The position numbers and the translations under genes are program-made. From contig NZ_NFZQ01000005.1 of NCBI RefSeq assembly GCF_002165135.1, positions 1 to 64,000 on the forward strand: a stretch of 64,000 bases of DNA. The letters run 5' to 3'. Source of the DNA: Pseudomonas sp. SID14000. Lineage in GTDB: Bacteria; Pseudomonadota; Gammaproteobacteria; Pseudomonadales; Pseudomonadaceae. This document shows, one piece after another, positions 19,752 through 28,447 of this stretch (positions are counted from its first letter, which is position 1; the number at the start of each line of letters is the position of its first letter). Under the pieces are notes generated by a model. That model worked only from the letters and a program-made list of their open reading frames with translations, made no database searches and was not told the DNA's origin.

Positions 19752-20650
19752 TGGAACGCCAGCTGGAGGCTTATTGCGCCCACCTGCGCAACGAGCGCCA
19801 GGTGTCCGAGCACACTCTGCTGGGCTACCGTCGCGACCTGGACAAGGTCGTCGCCTACTGCAAGGAACGCGGCATTGCCAGCTGGCAGGCGCTGCAAATC
19901 CAGCAGCTGCGTCAGCTGATCGCCCGCCAGCACCATCATGGCCAATCCTCGCGCAGCCTGGCGCGACTGTTGTCGGCGGTGCGCGGCCTGTACCGCTACC
20001 TCAACCGCGAAGGCCTGTGCCAGCACGACCCGGCCAGCGGCCTGAGCGCGCCCAAGGGCGAACGCCGACTGCCCAAGGTGCTGGATACCGACCGTGCCCT
20101 GCAATTGCTCGATGGCGGTGTCGATGATGACTTCATCGCCCGTCGTGACCAGGCCATCCTCGAACTGTTCTATTCATCGGGCCTGCGCTTGTCCGAGCTG
20201 ACCAACCTCGACCTCGATCACCTCGACCTCGCCGCCGGCCTGGTTCAGGTGCTGGGCAAGGGCGGCAAGGCCCGCGTGCTGCCAGTTGGCCGCAAGGCCC
20301 GCGAGGCCTTGCAGGCCTGGTACCGCCTGCGCGGCATCGGCAACCCGCGCGACCGCGCGGTGTTCATCACCCGCCAGGGCAATCGCATCAGCCCACGGGC
20401 CGTTCAGCAACGGGTGAAAGCGGCTGGTGAGCGCGAGCTGGGCCAGCACTTGCACCCGCACATGCTTCGCCATTCCTTCGCCAGCCATGTGCTGGAATCG
20501 TCCCAGGACCTGCGCGCGGTGCAAGAGATGCTCGGCCATGCCGACATCGGCACCACGCAGATCTACACCCACCTGGACTTCCAGCACCTGGCCGCGGTGT
20601 ACGACAGCGCCCACCCTCGGGCCAAACGCAGCAAAGGCACAGACTCATGA
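19751..20650 (+). CDS. xerC: Tyrosine recombinase XerC
   Basis: A 299-residue recombinase with an N-terminal SAM-like core-binding domain and the catalytic domain. The catalytic residues are Arg in [10 protein letters not shown], Lys in [10 protein letters not shown], His/Arg in [10 protein letters not shown], His in [10 protein letters not shown] and the nucleophilic Tyr in IYTHLD. It acts with XerD at dif to resolve chromosome dimers. The ATG start overlaps the preceding stop; an earlier TTG is not needed. The 3' end overlaps the next gene by 4 bp. Confidence 0.97.
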   Translation: MERQLEAYCAHLRNERQVSEHTLLGYRRDLDKVVAYCKERGIASWQALQIQQLRQLIARQHHHGQSSRSLARLLSAVRGLYRYLNREGLCQHDPASGLSAPKGERRLPKVLDTDRALQLLDGGVDDDFIARRDQAILELFYSSGLRLSELTNLDLDHLDLAAGLVQVLGKGGKARVLPVGRKAREALQAWYRLRGIGNPRDRAVFITRQGNRISPRAVQQRVKAAGERELGQHLHPHMLRHSFASHVLESSQDLRAVQEMLGHADIGTTQIYTHLDFQHLAAVYDSAHPRAKRSKGTDS

Positions 20651-21342
20651 GCATCAAGCTGATCACCTTCGACCTCGACGACACCTTATGGGATACCGCG
20701 CCGGTGATTGCCAGCGCGGAAGTCGTGCTGCGCGACTGGCTCGAAGCCAACGCCCCAATCCTTGGCGGCGTGCCGGTTGAACACCTGTTCGCCATCCGCG
20801 AGCGCCTGGTGCAGGCCGAGCCCGGCCTGAAGCACCGCATCAGCGCCCTGCGCCGACGGGTGCTGTTCCACGCTCTGGAAGAAGTCGGCTATAGCGAGAA
20901 GCATGCGCAGGAGCTGGCCAACGAAGGCTTCGAAGTATTCCTGCATGCCCGCCACCAGGTGGAGATTTTCCCGGAGGTGCAGCCGGTGCTGGAGATCCTG
21001 CGCCATCACTACATCCTGGGAGTGGTCACCAACGGCAATGCCGACGTGAGCCGGTTAGGGCTGGCGGACTATTTCCGCTTCGCCCTGTGTGCCGAGGACC
21101 TCGGCATTGGCAAGCCGGACCCGGCGCCGTTCCTCGAAGCCCTGCGCCGCGGTGACGTGAAGGCCAGCGCGGCGGTGCACATCGGTGATCATCCAGGCGA
21201 TGACATCGCCGGCGCCCAACGTGCCGGGCTGCGGGCGGTGTGGTTCAACCCGCTGGGCAAGACCTGGGTAGGCGAGCAGGCGCCGGATGCCGAGATCCAG
21301 CGCCTGTCGCAGTTGCCCGACATCCTCGCGCGCTGGCGCTGA
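20647..21342 (+). CDS. yigB: HAD-superfamily phosphatase, YigB-like
   Basis: A 231-residue HAD hydrolase: motif [11 protein letters not shown] (nucleophile Asp and acid/base Asp), motif [12 protein letters not shown], motif III Lys in [10 protein letters not shown], motif [24 protein letters not shown]. Position after dapF-xerC matches E. coli yigB, which dephosphorylates FMN and the riboflavin precursor ARPP. That substrate assignment is by synteny and family, not from specificity residues. Last gene of the operon; REPs follow. Confidence 0.85.
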   Translation: MSIKLITFDLDDTLWDTAPVIASAEVVLRDWLEANAPILGGVPVEHLFAIRERLVQAEPGLKHRISALRRRVLFHALEEVGYSEKHAQELANEGFEVFLHARHQVEIFPEVQPVLEILRHHYILGVVTNGNADVSRLGLADYFRFALCAEDLGIGKPDPAPFLEALRRGDVKASAAVHIGDHPGDDIAGAQRAGLRAVWFNPLGKTWVGEQAPDAEIQRLSQLPDILARWR

Positions 21343-21460
21343 CAGGGGCCGCTGCGCGGCCCATTCGCGGGTAAACCCGCTCCCACAGGTTCACCACTGC
21401 CCTCCGGTCCTGCGCCGTCCCTGTGGGAACGGGCGTGCCCGCGAAGAGGCCGGCACAGGC
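21343..21460. repeat. Inverted REP pair
   Basis: Two canonical REPs face each other between the convergent ends of yigB and sutA, overlapping the yigB stop region. Confidence 0.85.
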
Positions 21461-21479
21461 AACACAAAACCCACAGGCA

Positions 21480-21512
21480 CAAAAAAGCCCGCAGCGACGG
21501 CGGGCTTTTTTA
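21480..21512 (-). terminator. Bidirectional terminator between yigB and sutA
   Basis: The hairpin agcccgccgtcgctgcgggct is flanked by A-tract on one side and T-tract on the other (aaaaaa / tttttt), so it can end both the sutA transcript and the lptM-yigB operon. Confidence 0.88.
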
Positions 21513-21522
21513 GATCAGCCAC

Positions 21523-21852
21523 TCAGATAGGGCGGCTGCCGTACTTGTTGTCCGGCTTCTTGGGCGGGTCGGCGACCACGTTGGCCTCGACTTCCTGAAC
21601 CTTGCCGCCGCGGGCGAGGAACTCTTCCATGGCCTTGGCCAGGGCGTCACGCTCTTTCTGCTTGGCTTCCATGCTCGGCATCTCGTCTACCGAGACCGCC
21701 GCCTTGGATTTGCCCTTGGCAACGGGTGCCGGACTGCTGTCGTCATCGCCAGCGTCTTCGGCGCCATCGTCGGCTGCCGCTTCGAGGCCTTCATCGCCCT
21801 CGTCTTCGTCGCCTACTTCGAGGTCATCATTTTCCAGATCGTCGTCGCTCAT
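21523..21852 (-). CDS. sutA: RNA polymerase-associated regulator SutA
   Basis: A 109-residue, largely disordered protein. The N-terminus is strongly acidic (MSDDDLENDDLEVGDEDEGD). A conserved central helix has EAKQKERDALAKAMEEFLARGGK and the tail ends VVADPPKKPDNKYGSRPI. This matches SutA, described in P. aeruginosa as binding RNA polymerase and raising expression of housekeeping genes during slow growth. SD aggtag lies about 8 nt upstream. A long structured gap precedes it on the same strand, and its own terminator follows. Confidence 0.9.
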   Translation of the reverse strand: MSDDDLENDDLEVGDEDEGDEGLEAAADDGAEDAGDDDSSPAPVAKGKSKAAVSVDEMPSMEAKQKERDALAKAMEEFLARGGKVQEVEANVVADPPKKPDNKYGSRPI

Positions 21853-21989
21853 GTTCTACCTCATGACTTGCGAAAAGCAGGTTAGTTATAGACCAGTGCA
21901 GCCGTAGACCGGCAGCCACCAGTGAAAATTCAACTGGCCGTGGGTTAGGCCACTGCCCCAGGGTCGGCGCTCCTGATGGGAGGCGGCAC

Positions 21990-22130
21990 CCAGCAGGCCC
22001 TGCTCCTGGCAGGACCTGACAAATCCTTTAGCCCCTGCTGGCCACACGCTATTGGCAAGCCTAGCAAAGGCTGGCGAAGCGTGTGGACTACTCGTCACAC
22101 ACCCTTCGGCGCGCATTCTAGCGCGCCAGC
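21990..22130. other. Structured non-coding stretch between amtB and sutA
   Basis: The 430-bp gap 21853-22282 has no credible gene but several strong inverted repeats. ccacacgct/agcgtgtgg (22042-22050 with 22078-22086) encloses agcct/aggct, and ggcgcgc-attcta-gcgcgcc lies at 22108-22127. ccagt/actgg also occurs near 21920. It could be a sutA leader, a small RNA or only a folded spacer; no promoter was assigned. Confidence 0.35.
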
Positions 22131-22237
22131 AGAAAAAGCAAAGCATCATGAATGCTCTGCGTTTTGTAAGTTTTCTGCCTACGTCGCGAACGTGTCGGAT
22201 AAACCGTTTGCCGTACTGGAAATGCTAAAAACCTGGC

Positions 22238-22266
22238 AAAAAAAATGCCCGGCAAGCCGGGCAAGT
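22238..22266 (-). terminator. Terminator of glnK-amtB
   Basis: The hairpin tgcccggcttgccgggca is followed by eight T on the minus strand, about 20 nt beyond the amtB stop codon. Confidence 0.9.
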
Positions 22267-22282
22267 TTTTACCGCACCGCGG

Positions 22283-23614
22283 TTACAGGTTGTAGCCGCG
22301 CTCGTTGTGCTGAGCCAGGTCGAGGCCGACCGACTCTTCTTCTTCGCTGACCCGCAGGCCCATCACCAGATCCAGCACCTTGAGGATCACATAGGTGACG
22401 ATGGCGGTATAGGCCACGGTGAAGATCACGCCCTTGGCCTGGATCCAGACTTGGGCTCCGATGTCGGTGACCGCGCCAAAGCCACCCAGGGCCGGTGCCG
22501 CGAACACGCCAGTGAGGATGGCACCGATGATGCCGCCGATACCGTGCACGCCAAAGGCATCCAGCGAGTCGTCATAGCCCAGTTTGCGCTTGAGGCTGGT
22601 GGCGCAGAAGTAGCAGATCACGCCCGAGACCAGGCCGATCACCAGGGCGCCCATCGGGCCTACGGTACCGGCAGCCGGGGTGATGGCGACCAGGCCGGCG
22701 ACCACACCCGAGGCGATGCCCAGGGCGCTCGGTTTGCCGTGGCCGACCCACTCGGCGAACATCCAGCCCAGGGCCGCGGCGGCGGTGGCGATCTGGGTCA
22801 CCAGCATGGCCATGCCGGCGGTGCCGTTGGCGGCAGCGGCAGAGCCTGCGTTGAAGCCGAACCAGCCGATCCACAGCATGGCCGCGCCCATCAGGGTGTA
22901 GCCCAGATTGTGCGGGGCCATCGGGGTGGTCGGGTAGCCCTTGCGCTTGCCCAGCACCAGGCAGCAGACCAGGCCAGCGATACCGGCGTTGATGTGCACT
23001 ACGGTGCCGCCGGCGAAGTCCAGCACACCCCAGTCCCACATCAACGCACCGTCACCGCTCCAGACCATGTGCGCGATCGGCGCATAGACCAGGGTGAACC
23101 AGATGCCCATGAACACCAGCATCGCGGAGAACTTCATGCGCTCGGCGAAGGCACCGACGATCAGCGCCGGGGTGATGATGGCGAAGGTCATCTGGAAGGT
23201 GATGAATACCGCTTCAGGGAACAGCGCGGCAGCCGAGGTCAGGTTCGAGGGCGTGACGCCGCTGAGGAACGCCTTGGAGAAGCCGCCGACGAAGGAATTG
23301 AAGTTGAGCACACCCTTTTCCATACCGGTGGTATCGAAGGCCATGCTGTAGCCGTAGACGACCCAGAGAATGCTCATCAGGCCAGTGATTGCAAAACACT
23401 GCATCATCACCGACAGCACGTTCTTGGAACGCACCATGCCGCCATAGAACAGGGCCAGGCCCGGAACGGTCATGAACAGCACCAGCGCCGTTGCGGTCAG
23501 CATCCAGGCGGTGTCGCCGGAGTTCAGCGCTGGGGCAGCTTCCTCCGCCAGGGCAAGCCCGGGCATTACGAGGGACAATAGGGCTCCTAGCCCTGCGATC
23601 TTACGCAGAGTCAT
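22283..23614 (-). CDS. amtB: Ammonium transporter AmtB
   Basis: A 443-residue Amt/Mep/Rh channel. A cleavable signal (MTLRKIAGLGALLSLVMPGLA, then LAEE) is followed by eleven membrane segments. Typical features are GLALFYGGMVRSKNVLS, the pore histidine pair in VVHINAGIAGL and DAFGVHGIGGIIG, and the Phe-gate/Trp region. It moves ammonium into the cell at low external concentration. The cytoplasmic tail has EEEESVGLDLAQHNERGYNL. It follows glnK by 46 nt; GlnK plugs the channel when nitrogen is sufficient. Confidence 0.97.
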   Translation of the reverse strand: MTLRKIAGLGALLSLVMPGLALAEEAAPALNSGDTAWMLTATALVLFMTVPGLALFYGGMVRSKNVLSVMMQCFAITGLMSILWVVYGYSMAFDTTGMEKGVLNFNSFVGGFSKAFLSGVTPSNLTSAAALFPEAVFITFQMTFAIITPALIVGAFAERMKFSAMLVFMGIWFTLVYAPIAHMVWSGDGALMWDWGVLDFAGGTVVHINAGIAGLVCCLVLGKRKGYPTTPMAPHNLGYTLMGAAMLWIGWFGFNAGSAAAANGTAGMAMLVTQIATAAAALGWMFAEWVGHGKPSALGIASGVVAGLVAITPAAGTVGPMGALVIGLVSGVICYFCATSLKRKLGYDDSLDAFGVHGIGGIIGAILTGVFAAPALGGFGAVTDIGAQVWIQAKGVIFTVAYTAIVTYVILKVLDLVMGLRVSEEEESVGLDLAQHNERGYNL

Positions 23615-23660
23615 GTTGTTTTCTCCTGGGGCGTTGGGTTTGGTGAGGCTTTGTTGCTGC

Positions 23661-24203
<543 letters not shown>

Positions 24204-24248
24204 TTATGTGAATTGGTCGGGATTGGCCAGTCGCCAGCATGGAAAACA

Positions 24249-24265
24249 TGCACAATTTCGGTGCG
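24249..24265. promoter_or_regulatory. NtrC-like binding site
   Basis: TGCACAATTTCGGTGCG resembles the NtrC consensus (GCACC-N5-GGTGC). It lies about 75-90 bp upstream of the -24 element, a normal distance for an enhancer site. A second weaker half-site (atgtgca) lies near 24292. Confidence 0.55.
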
Positions 24266-24400
24266 CCTCGACCTGACGCATTGCTCGAAAAATGTGCAGT
24301 TAAGAGGAGAGCTGCTTTCTGCTGGAGCCAGCGACGCAGCCGGATGCTCATGCATGCGTGCTACACTGCCGGCCATTTCCCAGCATCAGTGGACAGCCCC

Positions 24401-24667
24401 ATGCTCGCGCCCAAAGCCCTTCTCGACGCCCTGAGCGACCAGGCCTCGCGCCTGTTCAGCAGCGATAGCGCCCAGCCCCGCGCAGAACTGGAAAGCCAGT
24501 TCAAGGTGCTGATGCAAGGTGCCTTCAACAAGCTGGACCTTGTCAGCCGCGAAGAATTCGACAGCCAGATGGTCGTACTGGCGCGCACCCGTGCACGCCT
24601 CGAGGCCCTGGAAAAACAAGTAGCCGAGCTGGAAGCCCGGCTTGACCCGACCCCACAGGATGAGTGA
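24401..24667 (+). CDS. ubiK: Ubiquinone biosynthesis accessory factor UbiK
   Basis: An 88-residue BMFP/YqiC-family protein: a hydrophobic/amphipathic N-terminal helix (LLDALSDQASRLFSSD), EFKVLMQGAFNKLDLVSREEFDSQ-like block, and a C-terminal coiled coil (TRARLEALEKQVAELEARL) that supports trimerisation. UbiK partners UbiJ in the aerobic ubiquinone complex and binds lipid. It is divergent from glnK. The next gene begins immediately after its stop codon. Confidence 0.9.
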   Translation: MLAPKALLDALSDQASRLFSSDSAQPRAELESQFKVLMQGAFNKLDLVSREEFDSQMVVLARTRARLEALEKQVAELEARLDPTPQDE

Positions 24668-25021
24668 ATGCAGCCCTCCAGCGCTTACCCGGTATTGTTG
24701 TTCTCCTACGGCACCTTGCAGGACAAGGCCGTGCAACTGGCCAACTTCGGCCGCGAACTGAGCGGACAGGTCGACCGCATGCTGGGCTACCGCCAGGACT
24801 GGGTCGAGATCACCGACCCGGCCGTGCTCGCGGCCAGCGGCAAGTCCCATCACCCTATCGTTACCCCCAGCAGCCAGGCCGACGACAGCGTGGCCGGCAT
24901 GGTCTTCCAGATCAGCGAGGAAGAGCTGGCGGCGGCGGACCGCTATGAAGTCGCCGACTACAAGCGCGTCGCCGTCACCCTCGCTTCGGGCCTGACCGCC
25001 TGGGTCTATGTACGCGCCTGA
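24668..25021 (+). CDS. Gamma-glutamylcyclotransferase-like (AIG2) protein
   Basis: A 117-residue AIG2/GGCT-fold protein. It shows the fold's loop FSYGTLQDKAVQ (about 12-23), a probable acidic catalytic residue in the AADRYEVADYKRVAV segment, and a C-terminal WVYVRA. Members remove gamma-glutamyl or epsilon-lysyl adducts or have unknown substrates. It abuts ubiK (stop then ATG), so the two are probably co-transcribed. Distinct from the ChaC-like gene at the window start, which is longer. Confidence 0.8.
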   Translation: MQPSSAYPVLLFSYGTLQDKAVQLANFGRELSGQVDRMLGYRQDWVEITDPAVLAASGKSHHPIVTPSSQADDSVAGMVFQISEEELAAADRYEVADYKRVAVTLASGLTAWVYVRA

Positions 25022-25183
25022 GTCTCTCGGGCGTGCAGCAGGCACGAATCCAACGGGGTGAGAATGCAGGGGAAATCCCTGCCTGAAAAATCACGACGCA
25101 CACTTCTTGCGCCGCTCCGGGCCGCGCTCGCTATTCTTGCATAGCCGCAGGAAGCGGCCCTTTTCAGCGACAACGGAGCGTCC

Positions 25184-26674
25184 ATGTCCCTAGCCCTCGT
25201 CCACAGCCGCGCCCAGGTGGGCGTGCAGGCACCGGCGGTCAGCGTCGAAACCCACCTGGCCAACGGCTTGCCCCATCTCACGCTGGTCGGCCTGCCGGAA
25301 ACCACAGTCAAAGAGAGCAAGGACCGGGTACGCAGCGCCATCGTCAACTCCGGGCTGAACTACCCGCAGCGGCGCATCACCCAGAACCTCGCCCCCGCCG
25401 ACCTGCCCAAGGACGGCGGGCGTTATGACCTGGCCATTGCCCTGGGCATCCTTGCCGCCGACGGCCAGGTGCCAACGGCCACCCTTGCCGAGGTCGAATG
25501 CCTGGGTGAACTGGCGCTGTCTGGCAAGTTGCGCCCGGTGCAGGGTGTGTTGCCCGCGGCACTGGCGGCACGCGAAGCAGGCCGGGCGCTGGTGGTGCCA
25601 CGGGAGAACGCCGAGGAGGCCAGCCTGGCAGGCGGGCTGGTGGTGTATGCGGTGGGGCACCTGCTGGAGCTGGTCGCCCACCTGAACGGCCAGGTGCCGT
25701 TGCCGCCGTATGCCGCCAACGGCCTGATCCTGCAGCAACGCCCGTACCCGGACCTGAGCGAGGTGCAGGGCCAACTGGCGGCCAAACGCGCACTGCTACT
25801 AGCTGCGGCCGGGGCGCACAACCTGCTGTTCACCGGGCCTCCCGGTACCGGCAAGACCCTGCTCGCCAGCCGTCTGCCGGGGCTGCTGCCACCGCTGGAC
25901 GAGCACGAGGCGCTGGAAGTGGCAGCAATCCAGTCGGTCAGTGGCCATACGCCACTGAGCAGCTGGCCGCAGCGGCCTTTTCGCCATCCGCACCACTCCG
26001 CCTCCGGTCCTGCGCTGGTCGGCGGCAGCAGCCGGCCGCAACCGGGCGAAATCACCCTCGCCCACCATGGCGTGCTGTTCCTGGATGAACTGCCGGAATT
26101 CGAGCGGCGTGTGCTGGAAGTGTTGCGCGAGCCGCTGGAGTCGGGCGAGATCGTGATCGCCCGGGCCCGCGACAAGGTGCGTTTCCCCGCACGTTTCCAG
26201 CTGGTGGCGGCAATGAACCCCTGCCCTTGCGGCTACCTGGGCGACCCCACTGGCCGCTGCCGCTGTAGCACCGAGCAGATCGCGCGGTATCGCAACAAGC
26301 TGTCCGGGCCGTTGCTGGACCGTATCGACCTGCACCTGACCGTGGCCCGGGAGAGCACCACGCTGAACAACCAGCCCTGCGGCGAAACCAGTGCCGATGT
26401 CGCGGCCAAGGTGGCCGAGGCACGTGAACTGCAACAGCAGCGGCAAGGGTGTGCGAATGCGTTTCTCGACCTTGAGGGTTTGCGCCGCCATTGTGGGTTG
26501 GTGGCGGCGGATCAGGTCTGGCTGGAGGGAGCCTGTGAGCGGCTGACCCTGTCGTTGCGCGCGGCTCACCGGTTGCTGAAGGTGGCGCGCACTCTGGCGG
26601 ATCTGGAGGGTAGCCAGGCAATTGGCCGGGCACATCTGGCCGAGGCGCTGCAGTACCGGCCAGGGAGCAGTTAG
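25184..26674 (+). CDS. comM: ComM/YifB AAA+ ATPase (Mg-chelatase-like)
   Basis: A 496-residue YifB/ComM protein. It has an N-terminal Lon-substrate-like domain (VSVETHLANGLPHLTLVGLP, VKESKDRVRSAI), the AAA+ core with Walker A GPPGTGKTLLASRL and Walker B HHGVLFLDELPEF, a zinc-binding-like CPCGYLGDPTGRCRC loop, and the Mg_chelatase C-terminal domain. ComM is a hexameric helicase that promotes branch migration during natural transformation. SD ggag is 7 nt before the ATG. A single gene followed by REPs. Confidence 0.94.
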   Translation: MSLALVHSRAQVGVQAPAVSVETHLANGLPHLTLVGLPETTVKESKDRVRSAIVNSGLNYPQRRITQNLAPADLPKDGGRYDLAIALGILAADGQVPTATLAEVECLGELALSGKLRPVQGVLPAALAAREAGRALVVPRENAEEASLAGGLVVYAVGHLLELVAHLNGQVPLPPYAANGLILQQRPYPDLSEVQGQLAAKRALLLAAAGAHNLLFTGPPGTGKTLLASRLPGLLPPLDEHEALEVAAIQSVSGHTPLSSWPQRPFRHPHHSASGPALVGGSSRPQPGEITLAHHGVLFLDELPEFERRVLEVLREPLESGEIVIARARDKVRFPARFQLVAAMNPCPCGYLGDPTGRCRCSTEQIARYRNKLSGPLLDRIDLHLTVARESTTLNNQPCGETSADVAAKVAEARELQQQRQGCANAFLDLEGLRRHCGLVAADQVWLEGACERLTLSLRAAHRLLKVARTLADLEGSQAIGRAHLAEALQYRPGSS

Positions 26675-26745
26675 ATTGCGGCGAGCATTACCTCGCTACA
26701 AGCATATTGATTGCGCAAGTATGCTGAGATGGCTGTTGAAGCTAT

Positions 26746-26849
26746 CGGCCTCTTCGCGGGCTTGCCCGCTCCCACAGGTACTGCACAGCTCTTGAGACCA
26801 GCGCAGTACCTGTGGGAGCGGGTTCACCCGCGAAAGGGCCGCTACAGGC
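26746..26849. repeat. Inverted REP pair
   Basis: Two REP copies in opposite orientation, with a 50-nt spacer, between the convergent comM and response-regulator genes. Confidence 0.85.
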
Positions 26850-26850
26850 T

Positions 26851-27219
26851 TCACTGGCTGCCCACCAAAGCATCCTCAACCACCTTCAGCAGCACCTCTT
26901 CGGAAAATGGCTTGCCCAGGCACACCAGTGCCCCAAGCGCCATCGCCGCCCGCACCGCCCCTTCATCCCAATGCGCCGACATGCAGATCACCGGCAAACG
27001 CCACCCCAGCCGGGCCAGCTCGCGTTGCACCGCCAGCCCGCTCATCCCAGGCATCTTCAGATCAAGCAGCACACACCCCGCCTGCCGCGCCAATGCCGAG
27101 GCCAGGAACAGGTCCCCCGCAGCGAACGACAAGGTCTCGAGCCCAGCCGAACGCAGCAGGTTGCCCAGGCTTTTGCGCACCGACGCATCGTCGTCGACGA
27201 TGCACACCGCTCTGCTCAT
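26851..27219 (-). CDS. Single-domain response regulator (receiver only)
   Basis: A 122-residue CheY-like receiver with no output domain: acidic pair in CIVDDDASVRKSL, phospho-acceptor Asp in VLLDLKMPGMSG (about residue 53), Thr/Ser position in VICMSAHWD (about 81) and Lys in LGKPFSEE (about 103). The ATG overlaps the stop of the upstream regulator gene by 4 bp, so the two are coupled. Likely a phosphate shuttle, sink or adaptor for the sensor kinase at 28448-33496; this role is inferred from context. Confidence 0.88.
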   Translation of the reverse strand: MSRAVCIVDDDASVRKSLGNLLRSAGLETLSFAAGDLFLASALARQAGCVLLDLKMPGMSGLAVQRELARLGWRLPVICMSAHWDEGAVRAAMALGALVCLGKPFSEEVLLKVVEDALVGSQ

Positions 27220-28208
27220 GCGCCGCCCAGGCCCTCAGGCCGCGACCCGATGACGTTGTGCATGGCCACCAGCTCCAGCAGCGAGCGTGACTGCATCTTG
27301 TTCATGATGTTCTTCTTGTGAACCTTGGTCGTCACCTCGCTGGTGCCGATCTGCCTGGCGATCTGCTTGTGCGACAGGCCGCCGACCACCAGCGAGAACA
27401 CCTGGCGCTCGCGCTGGGTCAGGCGCTGGTACTTTTCCTCCACCTGTCGCGCATGGCGCCACTTGCGCCCTTCGACCACGGCACGCGTGCGCACCGCCTG
27501 CAGCAGTCTCAGCAGCTGGTCTTCGTCGAACGGTTTGGTCAGGAACTCCACGGCTCCGGCACGCATGGCCTGGACGGTCATCGGGATAGTGCCGAAGCCG
27601 GTCATGAACACGATCGGCCAGGGCAGCGCCAGCCGGCGCAGCGCGTCTTGTACATCCAGGCCGCTGGAATCGGGCAGGTGCATGTCCAGCAAGAGGCAGG
27701 CATAGGGGGTTTCCAGGCGGGCCTCGAACAGCGCCTCGGCACTGGCGAACAAATGATGCGGGATGTCCTGCGAGCGCAGCAGACGGCCCAACGCCGTGCG
27801 CACCGACGGGTCGTCATCCACCACCAGCACAGGCACGTTCAAGCGCTCATCGAACAGCTCGACAGTGTCGGCCACGGCGCACAGCGGCGACTTGTCCAGC
27901 GCCTTGCCAGGTACTTCGAGGCTGATCTCGGCGGCCAGGCGGTAGCCCCGGCGCGGCACGGTCTGGATCAGGTCGCGGTCGCCAAAGGCCTTGCGCAGCA
28001 AGGACACCTGCACCTGCAGATTGTTGTCCTCAACCACCGTGCCGGCCCACACCTGGCTGAACAGCTCGTCCTTGCCGACCACCCGACCCTTGGCCTTGAT
28101 CAGCGTCGCCAGCACCTCGAAGGCACGCCCGCCCAACAGGATCGGCTTGCCGTCAACAAAGGCTTCGCGCCGCTCCAGCGACACCTGGGCATTACCTATC
28201 CGGATCAT
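27216..28208 (-). CDS. Response regulator with winged-helix, receiver and LuxR domains
   Basis: A 330-residue protein of unusual order. Residues about 1-95 form an OmpR/CadC-type winged helix (GGRAFEVLATLIKAKGRVV, LRKAFGDRDLIQTVPRRGYRL). Residues about 125-240 are a receiver (VLVVDDDPSVRTALGRLL, Asp in LLLDMHLPDSSG, FMTGFG, LTKPFDEDQL). Residues about 265-325 are a LuxR helix-turn-helix (LTQRERQVFSLVVGGLSHKQ, TTKVHKKNIMNKM). So a FixJ-like regulator carries an extra DNA-binding domain at its N-terminus. The start MIRIGNAQ is favoured over an ATG 23 codons upstream. It diverges from the hybrid sensor gene and presumably is its phosphorylation target. Confidence 0.88.
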   Translation of the reverse strand: MIRIGNAQVSLERREAFVDGKPILLGGRAFEVLATLIKAKGRVVGKDELFSQVWAGTVVEDNNLQVQVSLLRKAFGDRDLIQTVPRRGYRLAAEISLEVPGKALDKSPLCAVADTVELFDERLNVPVLVVDDDPSVRTALGRLLRSQDIPHHLFASAEALFEARLETPYACLLLDMHLPDSSGLDVQDALRRLALPWPIVFMTGFGTIPMTVQAMRAGAVEFLTKPFDEDQLLRLLQAVRTRAVVEGRKWRHARQVEEKYQRLTQRERQVFSLVVGGLSHKQIARQIGTSEVTTKVHKKNIMNKMQSRSLLELVAMHNVIGSRPEGLGGA

Positions 28209-28278
28209 GGCTTCCTCGCGCGGGCAAAGGCGTTTTCGCAGCCCCGCCAGCCTAGGCCTGCGTACGCATTCAGACAAT

Positions 28279-28292
28279 TATCCCGAGGGATA
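28279..28292. promoter_or_regulatory. Palindrome in the divergent sensor/regulator promoter region
   Basis: TATCCCGAGGGATA is a perfect 6-bp inverted repeat with a 2-nt centre. It lies between the two divergent genes of the signalling locus, about 71 nt from the regulator start and 156 nt from the sensor start. It is a candidate operator for the regulator; no factor can be assigned from the sequence. Confidence 0.4.
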
Positions 28293-28447
28293 GGTTGGCC
28301 TGAGGACTATACAAAAGCCCGTCAGCCCCCAGGGGACGATAACGGACAACAGCGTGCCCGTTCCTGCCAAGCAGGCTGCAGCCCGCATCCGTACTGGGCC
28401 CGCTGCGTATACTCGCGCATCAGGATGTCGCTAGCAGGGGGTGCTTT

